A stretch of 64,000 bases of DNA from Rotaria macrura (lineage: Eukaryota; Rotifera; Eurotatoria; Philodinida; Philodinidae): contig OENT01000002.1 of NCBI GenBank assembly GCA_900239685.1, positions 434,001-498,000 on the forward strand, in the 5' to 3' direction. The notes beneath the pieces are model-generated. The model was not told the DNA's origin and searched no databases. It saw only the letters and a list, made by a program, of their open reading frames with translations. How positions within the stretch are numbered: position 1 is the stretch's first letter; every line of letters begins with the position of its first letter. The position numbers were made by a program, and so were the translations under genes. Positions 1 through 11,897 of this stretch are shown here, piece after piece.

Positions 1-2132
1 TTTGTACAACGAGAAAATAATAATTTAACTATACCAATAGTATCGCTTAGTTTTTGACAACTACCTGAAAAATAAATAAATAATATAAATTCTCATCGAA
101 ATATCTCGAGAATATACTATACATTTAGATGGAAATCTTTCAAGATGTTCATAGCGAACATAAAAGTGCTCTTAGGAGAAAAATACTTCAAATAGCAGAA
201 GTTCTTGTTTGTATGTAAACAAAGCAATCTATCTTTTTAGTTTTAGCAAAAAGCTCAGACTTTAAGGAATGGCAAGTTTTAAAATCTTCGTAGAATTTCA
301 AATCTTTTAAAAAATTTTCTTCGAATACTACATTCATACATCTAGATAACATTTTAAGAATCGTCTCAAACAGAAAGAAATCATCTTTCAGATTAAATTG
401 TTTAATATATAATTTTTAAAACGTTCCTTTTTGTTTTTTGACAATATGAGTATACCTAAAGAACATATGCATTACTGATCAAACGAAATACACGTGTCAC
501 ACGCACATGATAGTTTTTGTCTTTTGTTTTTCTTAGTATATGAATATCATGTTTATTAATATGAATATAATTCTTTAAATTTCTACTAGTTGCAATCAAC
601 TATAAGACTAAATTATTACTAAAAAATCAAAATTTTAGGTTGATTCGACGTTAATATAATTTGCCGGACGTTATCAATAAATGAATTTACTCTTTTCACA
701 AAAAAAGTCATTAAAATCAGAATTTCCATGAAGATGTTCGGTGTAGTAAACATACAATGGCCGCAGATGTTCTTACTTCGGTATTTCAAATTGACGAAGA
801 AATCTTACAGCGTTTTTCTTCTATCAAAAAGTATCACACAACGATTGATATCCAACAGCATCTATGTTTTTCTCTTCCATGTCTTAATTCTATAAGAGTA
901 TTGTTTTTCTACAAAATTTGATAAATCAATATTTTGTTTCGTCTTCGTGATCGTTTTTTTTTCGAATGGCTCCGACAGCATGGCATCCATTTGAGAATAT
1001 AACTGCGGATGAAAATTACAGGCTGAAAATTTATCAAATTAGATGTTTTTTGTGCTAAGATTCTTAACATCTAGATATTTTGCTTACTATACATGACAAG
1101 CCATTTGCATAGCCTCTAGAGTACAATTAACTTTCCCCTGATATTTTTCTAACTGAAAATACATTCTACATTAGAAATCAATGGCTCATTTAGAATTCGT
1201 AATAGACAGCAAGCAGTGCTTGAGTAAATATACAAGTTCACAATGAAGAATCTATACTGAAGATAAAGTCATTATTTATTCATTCCATACGTTACAAGAA
1301 TCTTAGGATATGATTCACAAGCGAAATATTCAAGTGTTGAAAGTGAACTTTGTCACATTTCTTTAATAAGAAAAAAAGTAATCATATATGTCTGATAGTG
1401 GAGATCTTGTTCGTTTTTGTTTGAAAATCAACTGCCATATGATAGAGAAAAGAGTTGAAAGAAACAAAAGAAACCTAAGAGGAAAATACCCTGTGTGATT
1501 GAAAGTTTTTAATCTGATACTTTACTTATTAGTAGGATCGGATGAAAGTACTTTACATAGATACATCGTAGAAACTCATGCTATTTCCGTTTATTAACGA
1601 AACACTATAATGCTGAGTTCTATTGTGTATGAAAATATGGTTGGAAAAATTTGATCTGAAGTATTGTCAATTTGTAAGTCGTTAAACTATCTTTTGAATT
1701 TCATCATGGACGAATTTTCACACATCGAAATAAAAAAAATGTACACAGAATAACTATGTTTTATCGAGACTGTCAAATGTCAATAATACGTTATTAATCT
1801 AGTAATAATAGTACAAAAGTTGACATGTATTTGAGAGTGTCTTTTAATCTCCTTTAATCTTTTCTATACTTACAAGATTCGTGTTGAAGCTTATTTAGCT
1901 TTTCGATAGGATATGTAACACACAGTATCAATATCTTCATTGACATTCTAATGAAAATTATAGCTAAATCGTTAACGTTGACTGTTCACATTTAAAAAAA
2001 TAAAGAAATATGACTGAATATTGACATGTGTAGAAAGGATCGTTATTCTCTATAATTAGTTTTTAAAAAATTTGTTCACGAAAAAATAGAGCAAAGAACA
2101 AGATTTTCAATATGTGTTTGTTTTTATCTTAC
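1..2132. other. Non-coding stretch, probably FBXL4 intron
   Basis: No convincing exon was found on either strand. The last visible FBXL4 exon ends at 2133 with a good GTAAG donor, so this stretch is most simply the start of a long intron; the same gene also has a 2.1-kb intron at 3114-5209. I looked on the minus strand for the missing C-terminal leucine-rich repeats and did not see them. Confidence 0.5.
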
Positions 2133-5100
2133 CTAGGTTAATAGTTGCTAAATGCTTTTTATTATTTTCAATCAATGGTAATAAAGTTCTAAAATCAATT
2201 TTTGTTCTATAGACATTTAATGATCGTATGTGACTAAGACATTTCAATGGTATAAAATCGAGATTATTTAATGAAATACAATTTTCTAAATTTAATATTT
2301 CAATATTCGGACAACAATTGACAATAACTTTAATATACTGTCCAGTTAAATATTGACAACTAGCAAGATTAAGTTGAATAAGATTATATGAACAAATGCT
2401 TAACAATTTATTGAATGCTGAATATTGTATTAGTTTAGTCCATGCTAATGAAAGATATTGAGTTTGAGAACAATAGTTTAGAAAGAATTTTTCTATTGCG
2501 AAATTTGTGATACCATTCCAATAGGGTTGTAAATTAAGTGATTGAAATTGTAATGGATGTAAACATTGATTATGTAACGAATGACATGTTGATGATAATC
2601 GAACTAACGAACGTAAATCAAGATATGAACATATGATAAACAATATATCAAATGGAAGTTTAGTTAAATCCATGGAAGAATTTCTTAGTTCATTATTATT
2701 TTGTTTTTTATGTATTGTCTAAAATATGAATATATGACTACGAATAATTAGAACATAAACATTAAAACTAACCTTTGATGAAGATTGAATATTTTCATTA
2801 TAATCGTCGATCTCATCGGTTAATATTGAATCTGTTGATAAAGTTTTTCCACATAAAATAACACAATCGATTTCAGAATAATAATTTACTGTACTATGAT
2901 CGAATTCCAAACGAATAAATTTAGTTGAATAGGAAAATTTATCTTTTAATGGAATTTTAACAATGCGTGGTAAACGAGCAGCCGGTGGATACGAGTGATG
3001 CGTATGACTGGTCAATATTTTTTCATAATCAGTATTCAAATGTAATGAATGAGGAGAAGGAGATGAACTTCTATCGATACGATTAGGAAATAAATCATGA
3101 ATGGATTGATGACCTAAAATAATAGATTTGATCTAAATCCCTCGAAATCAATTTTTCATTTGGGAATATTCAAATCATGTAAATTTTTCACAATGTAATG
3201 AACTGTTAGTGATCAGATGATAATGATTTTTTCTAGATGACTATTATTATATTTTCATACGATACTTATATGAACGAATAGTTGTAACAAAGGGTTGTGA
3301 GTAATACTAAAAAACAATTTCTAAAGGCTTTTGTTTCATTAATTGTTTTCATACGTTAGAAAGAGAGTACGTCAAACTGAAGGACTTTCTAGGTTTTTTT
3401 TTTTATTAAATTCTTATTTTCGTCGTCTTAAAAGCTGTGAAGTTGTTCGTACTCGTTCAAATAAAATAAAAAATAGTATACATGCAAAGTAAGTCTTTAG
3501 AGAATTTTCATTTCCGAAATTAACTATGATTGAACTTGAGCTGATGAATGTGTCACAAAAGTGAACATAACATCATCGCAGTCACTTGACTATGGAGTCC
3601 CTGTATGCGGAATATTCTGTGTGATTCAAATCTTCCTGGATCATCACATTGCTTTACAAAGATGGTAATGAAATGGGAATTCAGCATGCATTTTTTTTTC
3701 AAAGTTGTTCACTAGGATAGTTATTGAGCAATCAGTTGCACAATAATACTTTTGATATTCTTTCGAATACAGAAAAGAAAAATAATTAGTACGTCGAATT
3801 TAAACATAGAAAAGTATCTAGTTATATGATTCAATATTAATGTTTCTACTCGAAAAAATGAATTTTTACTTGAAGTTTCGCTTGATTTCGAATGTTAAGA
3901 AAACAGAGCCTATAGATTAGATATCCAGTGTTCGACAGTTGATCAATTGGTGAAATGATTTGAAATCATTGGTAACATTCATTTCACATAGTTCTTCGGT
4001 GAACAAGTAATTATTTTCGAAAGTAAAATTGGGTGTCATCGTTAGAACTTTATATTTCTCAAGAAAAAGTACAATCACTTTTTTATGTTCTTTTGTAGAG
4101 ATATTCTATCAAATATAAATCTATTTCGAACAAAGCAAAAAAGTCAACTAATAAAATAAAACTTCTAATATTGTGAGATTGAAAGTTGAAGTTCGTTTAG
4201 ATGTTGCAATAATCATCATCATTGTTTCAAACGAGTGATTTGCAAATTTGTAGAAAAAACTACGTGCTAATTTTTTGATTGATTTAGATACTAAGTAATT
4301 TATTTTCAAATGTAGAATTTCTATCAGAACTATGATCTCGTTTCACAATTTCGTTTGTCTTATAGATTAAGAACTATGAATAAATCTTTGATCATGTTTC
4401 AACGAGTTAATATTTATATAGGATAGAAGTAAAATTGCTTTCAAATCGATTGATTTTCTCCAAGTAGTTTATTGACAAGACCAGAAGTGAGAAGAGTGAT
4501 CGAGAAACGTGTTGAAAAGGACATGGATACAATATGTATAACACATTTATGTCTTGTCAAAGATTCGTTCAACACATTTGAAATTTATATTTACAAATGT
4601 TGAGAATACAATACCATGTTTATAATTGTAATAAGATTAATGGTACCAAAATTATTCTCTTTTCATTGTCGATAACATCGATATTTTTGAATAGTTACAT
4701 ACGAACATTTCAACATGCTGTCTTTGAAAGCAATAAAATTAGTTCATGAATGTATTCTCATTTAGACATGTCGCTGAGCTGAAGTTAGCAACGTACTAGA
4801 ACGAATTAATTATTTTTTATCATTTCTATCAACACTGGACTCAGTACAGTGAATAAGTCATATCTTATTATTTTTCCATATGATCAAAAATGAAATGACT
4901 CAAAACGAGTCATAGGTAAACTTCTTCTAACTCTGGAAGAGAACTAGAAAAAACTATATAGTTAATTTTAATAATAAAATAAAATGACTACGATCATATT
5001 TATGAGTTCGATTATGGATCTAAATAGAAGTATGAATCATTTTAAAATTTCATATTCGAAAAACTTCAACACGAAAATGACTCAAGTAGTCAACTAATGA

Positions 5101-5774
5101 TGAAATTAAATTGATATATCTCCCATTCAAACAAAACTTAATTGAAAATTTGTGATACATATAACATTCTTAAATGAATAATTACCTATGAAACTTCAAC
5201 TATTCTTACCATTTTCGATCAAAAATTTTTGATTGTTACGTAACGTAATAGTAAATGGTTCAGGAAATCTCCAAATCCGATGCCATAGTAAATTTCCATA
5301 ATGATCTTCTTTGCCAACATAAACAACTTCAAGTGTACCCGGATTGTATGTTTCATAAATATTTAAACTCGAACATTGATAAACAAAATTTTTAAATTCA
5401 ATATCAATAAAATCTCGACTAGTAAAATGATTTTCCCAACGTGTAAAATTTTTGATTGTCTCTCTATATGATGGCATGTTTATCCACCATGGGCCATATG
5501 TACGAAAAACAAGTGCATGTGTTGAATCACCGTATAAAGGATATATTTCAGGTTTTGAGCATACATTGGACACAACATAACTATCACTACCATTCGATCC
5601 ATATTGGGATGAAAAATCTCGAATAGCAATCGGTATTTCTTCTTTTATTGTATCGATGGTTTTCGATTCAAATAGATTATCACTAGTAGATGTATTTTCT
5701 GCTGTTTCTGTTAAATTCAATAGATTTATTAGTTGATTACGTATTATAAACAGTCCAGTACATGTTAACATCAT
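2133..5774 (-). CDS. FBXL4: FBXL4-like F-box and leucine-rich repeat protein, 3' end beyond window
   Basis: FBXL4 is the F-box subunit of an SCF ubiquitin ligase at the mitochondrial outer membrane that restrains BNIP3/NIX mitophagy. Three exons are visible, in transcript order 5210-5774, 2773-3113 and 2133-2718, with phases that join cleanly. Exon 1 gives the family's discoidin-like region (SYVVSNVC, YPLYGDSTHALVFRTYGPWW, DFIDIEF, IYETYNPG). Exon 2 continues it (FIRLEFDHSTVNYYSEIDCV, matching the FIRLE/DYYTELDAV block of vertebrate FBXL4). Exon 3 holds the F-box (LPFDILFIICSYLDLRSLVRLSSTCHSL) followed by LNLQPYW and the first leucine-rich repeats (LNLASC, LNLENC). The open frame ends at a GTAAG donor at 2132, and the remaining repeats are not in the window. 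The ATG at 5774 precedes a hydrophobic stretch that may help mitochondrial targeting. The family assignment is firm; the start and the missing end are less certain. Confidence 0.9.
3114..5209 (-). other. Long FBXL4 intron
   Basis: This 2.1-kb AT-rich intron is bounded by a GTAAG donor (minus strand, at 5209) and a TTTTAG acceptor at 3114. No exon, RNA gene or clear repeat was seen inside it. Confidence 0.7.
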
Positions 5775-6128
5775 GATGAACTGAGATTGAGATTTATCTT
5801 AAACAAGATAATCGAAATATTAGAAACGTGCAAATTTTATTTTCAATGAATTCTATTGAAGTTTTGACGGCACTGATGTATCTTTTTTTGCTTTGCGTTC
5901 TGATTCATCGGTAGTACATGATTATTCATGTATGTATTACGAAAAATCGAAAATTAATAATTTACGGGGACAATAATACCTGATCAAAAACATAGTCGAT
6001 ATTATTGAAGAAGAAAAAAATAAGCGAAACGTACGAGAGTAAAATCATTCATGTGTTTCCTTGTATATATCAAAATATAAAAGAAGAGCTACAATAGGTA
6101 GTAACGCTAGAAACTAAACATTGTTTTT
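5775..6128. promoter_or_regulatory. Shared upstream region of two divergent genes
   Basis: The start codons of FBXL4 (minus) and the proline-rich gene (plus) are only 354 bp apart and face away from each other. The gap must hold both 5' untranslated regions and probably both promoters. No individual promoter motif could be recognised with confidence, so the regulatory role is inferred from spacing alone. Confidence 0.4.
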
Positions 6129-8387
6129 ATGATGACAAGTATAACACTTTACGACGAAAGTCTGGCCGAACGAGACGAAGTTCTCTATCCGAGTAATGAT
6201 CTGTTCGATACAGAACCACTTTATGATAATTTTACGGCTATTCAAAATGCACTAGGACGCAGTACTGAACGAACGCAAACAAACGTGGTAAGTCAGTATT
6301 AAGGTTGAATTCCTCAAGTTGTTGACAAGTGAAATTTTCCAAAATTTTATCGGAAAAAATTTACAGCTTCGCGTTGATTTATCTTTTATTATTTCTAAAA
6401 CGGATGTTTAATTTTCGCACGAGGTAGAATCATTGTGACGTTGTTTTATTTTTCTTTAATAAAAACTAAAAATATACGACGTTTATTTTAATTATTGTAG
6501 ACGACTCATGCTCGTAGTCACTCAAGCGAAGATCGATATCGTACAAGTCACATGCAAATCCAAGCATCATCATTACGTCAATCTCAATCCAATCAAATGC
6601 TTGATATCAATGGTCTACAGATAGCTAAGCCTTCTGCTGTTCCTATAAATATTCAATCGAAAAGGATCGACGGGCATATTTTTAATCTAACCAAAATAGT
6701 TGAAGATATAGGTTATAACAGAAATACTCCGTTTATACGAGTCTCGTCGAATTTCGATAGAAAAAATGTTAGCGCATTATTAGATATTGTGTTGAAAATG
6801 GGTGGCGCACATGGCCCACTTGTGAATGTATGGCGCTCACATATCACTAACGATGATTTTCAAAGATGGTATCTTGAAAAATATTATCAACGTTCTGCAT
6901 CGATGATTCAAGAAAATAGCATAAATAGTGTAGGTGAAAGAACAACGCAATATGGACAACATCGTGATTATCAATCAGGTTTCGTTATTGATAATATAGC
7001 TTCAACTAAAATATTACCGACAAAACAAAATATGATTAACAACAACTATTATGAAAACGAAATAAAAGATATTTACGGATATGATGCAATGAATACGACG
7101 AATACACAGTCGAATAATTATTTGTCAACGCATCAAATGGAATCACAAAATCATTTTCCTTTACATCAGCAAAGATCACCTTCATCATCATCAATTACAT
7201 CTATTCTTAAAAAACCTAATAATACTAATAAAAATAAGTATGAGAATTCACAAATTAAAAATCATGTTACCATTTTTGATCATAATACCAGCAATGAATC
7301 TAATCAAATTATATCCTCACAACAAATCAACAATGAAAATCAACGTATTTTGTCCGAATATCAACACTATATTAATAGTCATCCCGAGTTAAATCATGAT
7401 CCGAATCCAGAAATAATATCAAAACCAAATTCAGATCAAGTTACATATCAACAAAATGTTACCGTTCGATATCTTGCACCACCGACACCTCCTCCACCTG
7501 GCCCATTAATTATTCGAGGTACAGTCTACGATCACAAATGAGAAGTTCATATTGATTGATATTCGATTTTTTGTTTTTAGAAGTCATCCCTCCCCGTGCA
7601 CCAACACCTCCACCAGTCATAATCAAGTATCAACAACCATCACCTCCGACTCCTCCACCACTTATACTTCGTGAAGCTCCACCTCCGCAACCTCCACAAC
7701 AAGAAACAACCGTTATAACGAAAATGCTACCACCAGAACCGCAGCCACCACGTCGAGTCATTGTCGAACATAATCCACCGGTAGAGAAAAATACAACTTA
7801 TATTTTCTATTTTATTAATTATTCCCTTATCGATTCGTTTGTTCTAGTTACCACCGAAACCCCAGCCAATAATTATTGAAAAATGGTTACCCTATAAGCA
7901 AGCACCTCCACGTGAAGTTATCTACGAACGTGTTGTCGGAAGTCCGACAGCAACAGGCTTTCAATCTGATGTGATAAACACACAACAACGACAACGACGT
8001 CACTCTGCGGAATTCCATGTAGATTCAACACGTGTGCAATTGCCAGTCAATATTCAACGTAGAAATTCTGTGGATCATCTGGATAGTGATTATATCACTG
8101 AACAACAATCCAGTGGATTTAACGAAATGGCATGGAGAACGCATCAACATATGTTAGCTATGCAACAACGAGGTCTTCAACAACTGCAAGCCGGTCAACA
8201 ATGGGCAGCTAATCTATGGCAACAACAATCAAATATGTTTCAACAATGTCAAAATCAAGTACAGGCACCATCTTTTTATATTTATAGTCAACCTGCAGCA
8301 ATGCAGCAGGCAGCATCCTATGTACAACAAGAAGAATATCGTCAACAAATAAGCTACAATCCAACATTCACTTATCGGTTCATGTAA
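6129..8387 (+). CDS. Proline-rich protein with repeated PP-x-IIIE-type motifs, 638 aa
   Basis: Four exons (6129-6287, 6501-7518, 7581-7780, 7848-8387) join in frame to 639 codons including the stop. The N-terminal half has a folded-looking stretch (residues about 90-175) rich in charged and aromatic residues. The middle is low complexity, rich in N, Q and S. Residues about 375-500 form a diverged repeat alternating proline runs with short beta-prone blocks: LAPPTPPPPGPLIIR, PTPPPVIIKY, PTPPPLILRE, PQPPRRVIVEH, PPKPQPIIIEKWLPYKQ, PPREVIYERV. The C-terminus is glutamine-rich (MAMQQRGLQQLQAGQQW). Spaced IIIE/IVEH blocks resemble the pattern in alveolin-like cytoskeletal proteins and in some invertebrate IIIERWLP-type proteins, suggesting a structural scaffold; I do not recognise the gene and this is only an inference. 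No signal peptide or membrane span is obvious. A candidate AATAAA lies about 70 bp past the stop. Confidence 0.85.
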
Positions 8388-10989
8388 TTAAGGAATATAC
8401 GTATATTGTGTCTCAATAGACTTTAAAATATGTAATTTCTTATACAGTTTAATCTAGAATAAATCTTTTTGCTGTGACTGCTATCTACCTACTTGAAATA
8501 GACTAGAGTGAACCTTCAAATAACTAGACACTTGCCCTCTGATAATTCTAGCATAAAGTAAAATTCAACTGTCTTCGATTTGATCTATGAAAAAGAGAAA
8601 CTCACGTTATTGATAACTCCTTCATTAATATCTTCAGATATGTTGCATGTGTCTCGGTAAAATCTTCTCGCTTACTCTTAAAGAATAACTCGAATACTAC
8701 TATCATAAAAATTATATTCAATGTATAGAGACTTGTTTCGATCTCAGTAGCATACTTAATGCCAAATTTGAATGACAACAATATTTGTATCCTCATAGCC
8801 AACTCAAGCTAACTAGTGCATGCAAATTTAATATTTATTCACCCTACTTGATTGAGTAGAAATCATTTTATTTATAATAATAAATTTATTTCGCACAAAT
8901 AAAGATGTAATGATTTTCGAATGATTCTCATTTGTCATGCGAAATAAAACTTCATCTGAAGTGGAACCTGAAAATGTTTTTATTTAATTATCCGAGGTTA
9001 GAATACAAAAATGTAAGCAACTTCAATTAACATATTCCCAATAATATGTACTCGGGATGAATTACTAGTTCTCCTGGCGAAAATAAAATTATTTTGCGAT
9101 AAAAAAACAATAGTTTTTTAATTACCTGTATATATGCACACGAATCTGCGTCCATGAATTTATTTCGGATTTGTCTATTAAGCTAAAATAGATCCTAGTC
9201 CTGATTCGTCGATATTTCAGCCAATCGTAATTCGGTGTTAATTGTGTGTGTGCTCTTTTCCTACACACGTGCTTCCTCCCATTCGACACAAAATGACGAA
9301 ATAAACTATAGTAAATGTTCTCAGCAATATTCATGATTAACAACAGCACTAACAACAACAGCAACAAGTAGTTATTTTAAATCACACCGTATTTATGATT
9401 TAAAGGCTTATCAATAACGAAGTCATTTCGTAGTAATTGCAATTGATATACTCGAGAAGATGTTGAATAACAATTAGTCGAAAATAGGATGAATTCAAGA
9501 GGTTTGTTGCATTGGTAGAATGTAATTTTCTCTAGTGACCATCAGTATTTCGATCTTGCAACGGATAGAAACGATTGAATCTCAAGAAACACTACCGACG
9601 ATATTTCCCAATAAAGTCTAGACTGATCTCTTGCATACTTTCGAATTAGTATTATTAATTTTAATGCTGACGATGAGGTACGGCTCGTGGAGCGAGAGAC
9701 AGATCAGCAGGAAGCACTTGAGAATAAATATTGTTATATGGATTTGCATTGTCCTTCATTTTATCTACTTTCGTATTATATCGGATTAAATGAAAGTATT
9801 TAACACATTGATCATAAATTTTATTTTCAAAACAATCACATCTGATTAGTTAACGATTTATAAAGCGTACAATTTCGTTCTCTTCTTTTTCAACTTTTCA
9901 GTTCTAAAAGATTCTTATGCACAAGATTTTCAAAATTAATAATAAAGGAGGAAAATTAGTAGAAGATTATCGATCAGTATTTTTGCTGTTGTTTGATAGA
10001 TATCATTCGACAATACGGATACTCGATCGGATTGATCTGTAATGCAATTAAAAACTGGTTTTTAAAAGTCAGAATCTACAAATAGAGACTGTAGTTCGAT
10101 AAGATGATTTTCCAAGTGTTGTATTTTTTTATGACTAAGAATTTATTTCATAATAATTGACGTTTGTTTTAGTTGAGAATTTCATACTAAATTTAATTAT
10201 TTACTTGAAAAAAGATTTTGATTCTAAAAATCGTGCTAAATATGATAATTTTTATTTTCTTCATGTGAAAGAAAAGAGAGATCAAACAATCGTTGAAAAT
10301 TGTTGACTAAAACAATTATTATTGTTATCGTCAATGTTATTAGAATTCAATAATCATCTTAATGATATCAGAAAACGTCCTATACTATTCTTGTGTTTTT
10401 ACTTATAGAACTTGTTTCAAATAACCTAAATTTCGAATAACGGAGAGATTACAATAAGTTTTAAAACTATCTTCTATTTACTTATGTTTTCTGTAGCTGT
10501 TCTCAGGTCATATTTTTACTCTATTTTGAATAGTATATTAAAATTCGTATGTAAATAGTTCATTATTAACACAATAGTTTCTTTTTTAGCATCATCTATC
10601 TCAGGATTTAACTATGAAAAATTTTTTTAATACAAAATATTAGGACAACCAAAAGTGTTTATGTGTAAATTATTACTAATGTATGTAGTTCAAACTATTA
10701 AACAAATGTCTATGGTCACGATTAATCAGATTACGCCAAGTTTTTGTTGACGATGAAAGAATTTTCTTACAATTTTACAAACTATTATAGTGACAAAAAG
10801 CGTATTTACTAAGAAATGATACTGATCGCCTTCGCTTTATTCATTCATTCTATATAAAATGTCATTTTTCTAGTGAGGAAAACCATTCGAGAAAAATCAT
10901 GTGAGGAAGGAGCAACTAACATTTAAACTTCAAAATTCTCTATTCGAACAATAATTGTTCTTTCATACTAGGATATCGTTTAATTTTAG
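8388..10989. other. Intergenic stretch without a recognised gene
   Basis: This is 2.6 kb of AT-rich sequence. It begins with the 3' untranslated region of the proline-rich gene (AATAAA near 8458). The open frames here are short and lack family resemblance; one at 9122-9367 (minus) is driven by a CAACAG-type simple repeat. A TTTTAG directly before 10990 suggests that a 5' untranslated exon of the next gene may lie somewhere in this stretch. Confidence 0.5.
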
Positions 10990-11736
10990 ATGGAAGAAAA
11001 TCTTCTTTCAGAGTTAGAAGATGAACTAAATCAAATTGATGTCGATAGTATGAAATTAGATGCTATCATACAATTAAAAACATGGCAAAAAAAAATGCAC
11101 TCATTAGTCGATAAGACTTACAAAAGTCGTATGCATGAAATCGATTCGATAGCGTCGAACTTAACAAATGAAATCAAAGAAAAACAAGTACAAATTGAAA
11201 ATCTTCAAACGCATGACGACAAGATTCTTCATCAATTAAGACATGATATTGATTTGTTAAAATCTTCTATTACTGTAAAAGAATCCATACCAGAAAAATT
11301 ATCTCAACGCATCGAACATACTATTTGTATTTCATGTAATCAAGATGAAGAAATTATTGATGATGATGACGAAGATTATGATGATGAACCGGTTATGGTT
11401 GATATCGAGCAACATGAACCACGTTCTGGAAATCATATTGTGATGGTCATACCACCACATCAACAAATATCGAACACCAACCAAGATGGAAGAATTGTTA
11501 AGATTTTCAATTCACAACCTATTCAACATGTACTTGCTGTTGGCCTTGCGAAAACCTTACTTAACATTGGTACGATTACTGCAGCAAGTACAACAACTGC
11601 TGCTGCTACAACAATGGCTAAAACAGCTGTTATTGCTACTGCTTGTGGTATTGGTACAGTAGCATATGGTGTTGGAAAAATTGCACTCGGAACAACTAGA
11701 AAAGCATGGTCAATGATTGTTTCATCGGAAGAATAA
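10990..11736 (+). CDS. Coiled-coil protein with acidic segment and hydrophobic C-terminus, 248 aa
   Basis: A single open exon of 248 codons starts at an ATG preceded immediately by TTTTAG, a likely acceptor following a 5' untranslated exon. Residues 1-105 look like an alpha-helical coiled coil rich in L, K, E and Q (LLSELEDELNQI, IKEKQVQIENLQ). Residues about 116-140 contain CISC followed by a run of D and E. Residues about 170-235 are uncharged and rich in A, T, G and I (TITAASTTTAAATTMAKTAV, GIGTVAYGVGKIALG), which could insert in or lie against a membrane. The end is basic then acidic (TRKAWSMIVSSEE). I do not recognise a family. The arrangement of helical cytosolic part, acidic hinge and hydrophobic tail suggests a tail-anchored or membrane-associated protein, but that is inference. 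It ends 161 bp before metaxin-2 on the same strand. Confidence 0.7.
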   Translation: MEENLLSELEDELNQIDVDSMKLDAIIQLKTWQKKMHSLVDKTYKSRMHEIDSIASNLTNEIKEKQVQIENLQTHDDKILHQLRHDIDLLKSSITVKESIPEKLSQRIEHTICISCNQDEEIIDDDDEDYDDEPVMVDIEQHEPRSGNHIVMVIPPHQQISNTNQDGRIVKIFNSQPIQHVLAVGLAKTLLNIGTITAASTTTAAATTMAKTAVIATACGIGTVAYGVGKIALGTTRKAWSMIVSSEE

Positions 11737-11804
11737 ACTATTGATATGATTGTATTTTTTTTTATTTTGCTTATTTCTCTTGTATATTTAACACAAGTTT
11801 TCTT

Positions 11805-11822
11805 TCTCTCTCTCTCTCTCTC
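11805..11822. repeat. (CT)n microsatellite
   Basis: A short CT dinucleotide run lies in the gap between the coiled-coil gene and the metaxin-2 gene. Confidence 0.9.
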
Positions 11823-11897
11823 AAAATCTAATGTATGATACGCAGTGTTTCGGACCAGTTCTAATTCGAGATTTGTCTCTTTCTTTGTAGAATTTTT

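Noticed and set aside
9122..9367. Leucine-rich N-terminal open frame resembling a signal peptide (minus)
   Set aside because: The leucine run is a translation of a CAACAG-type simple repeat, and the rest has no coding character.
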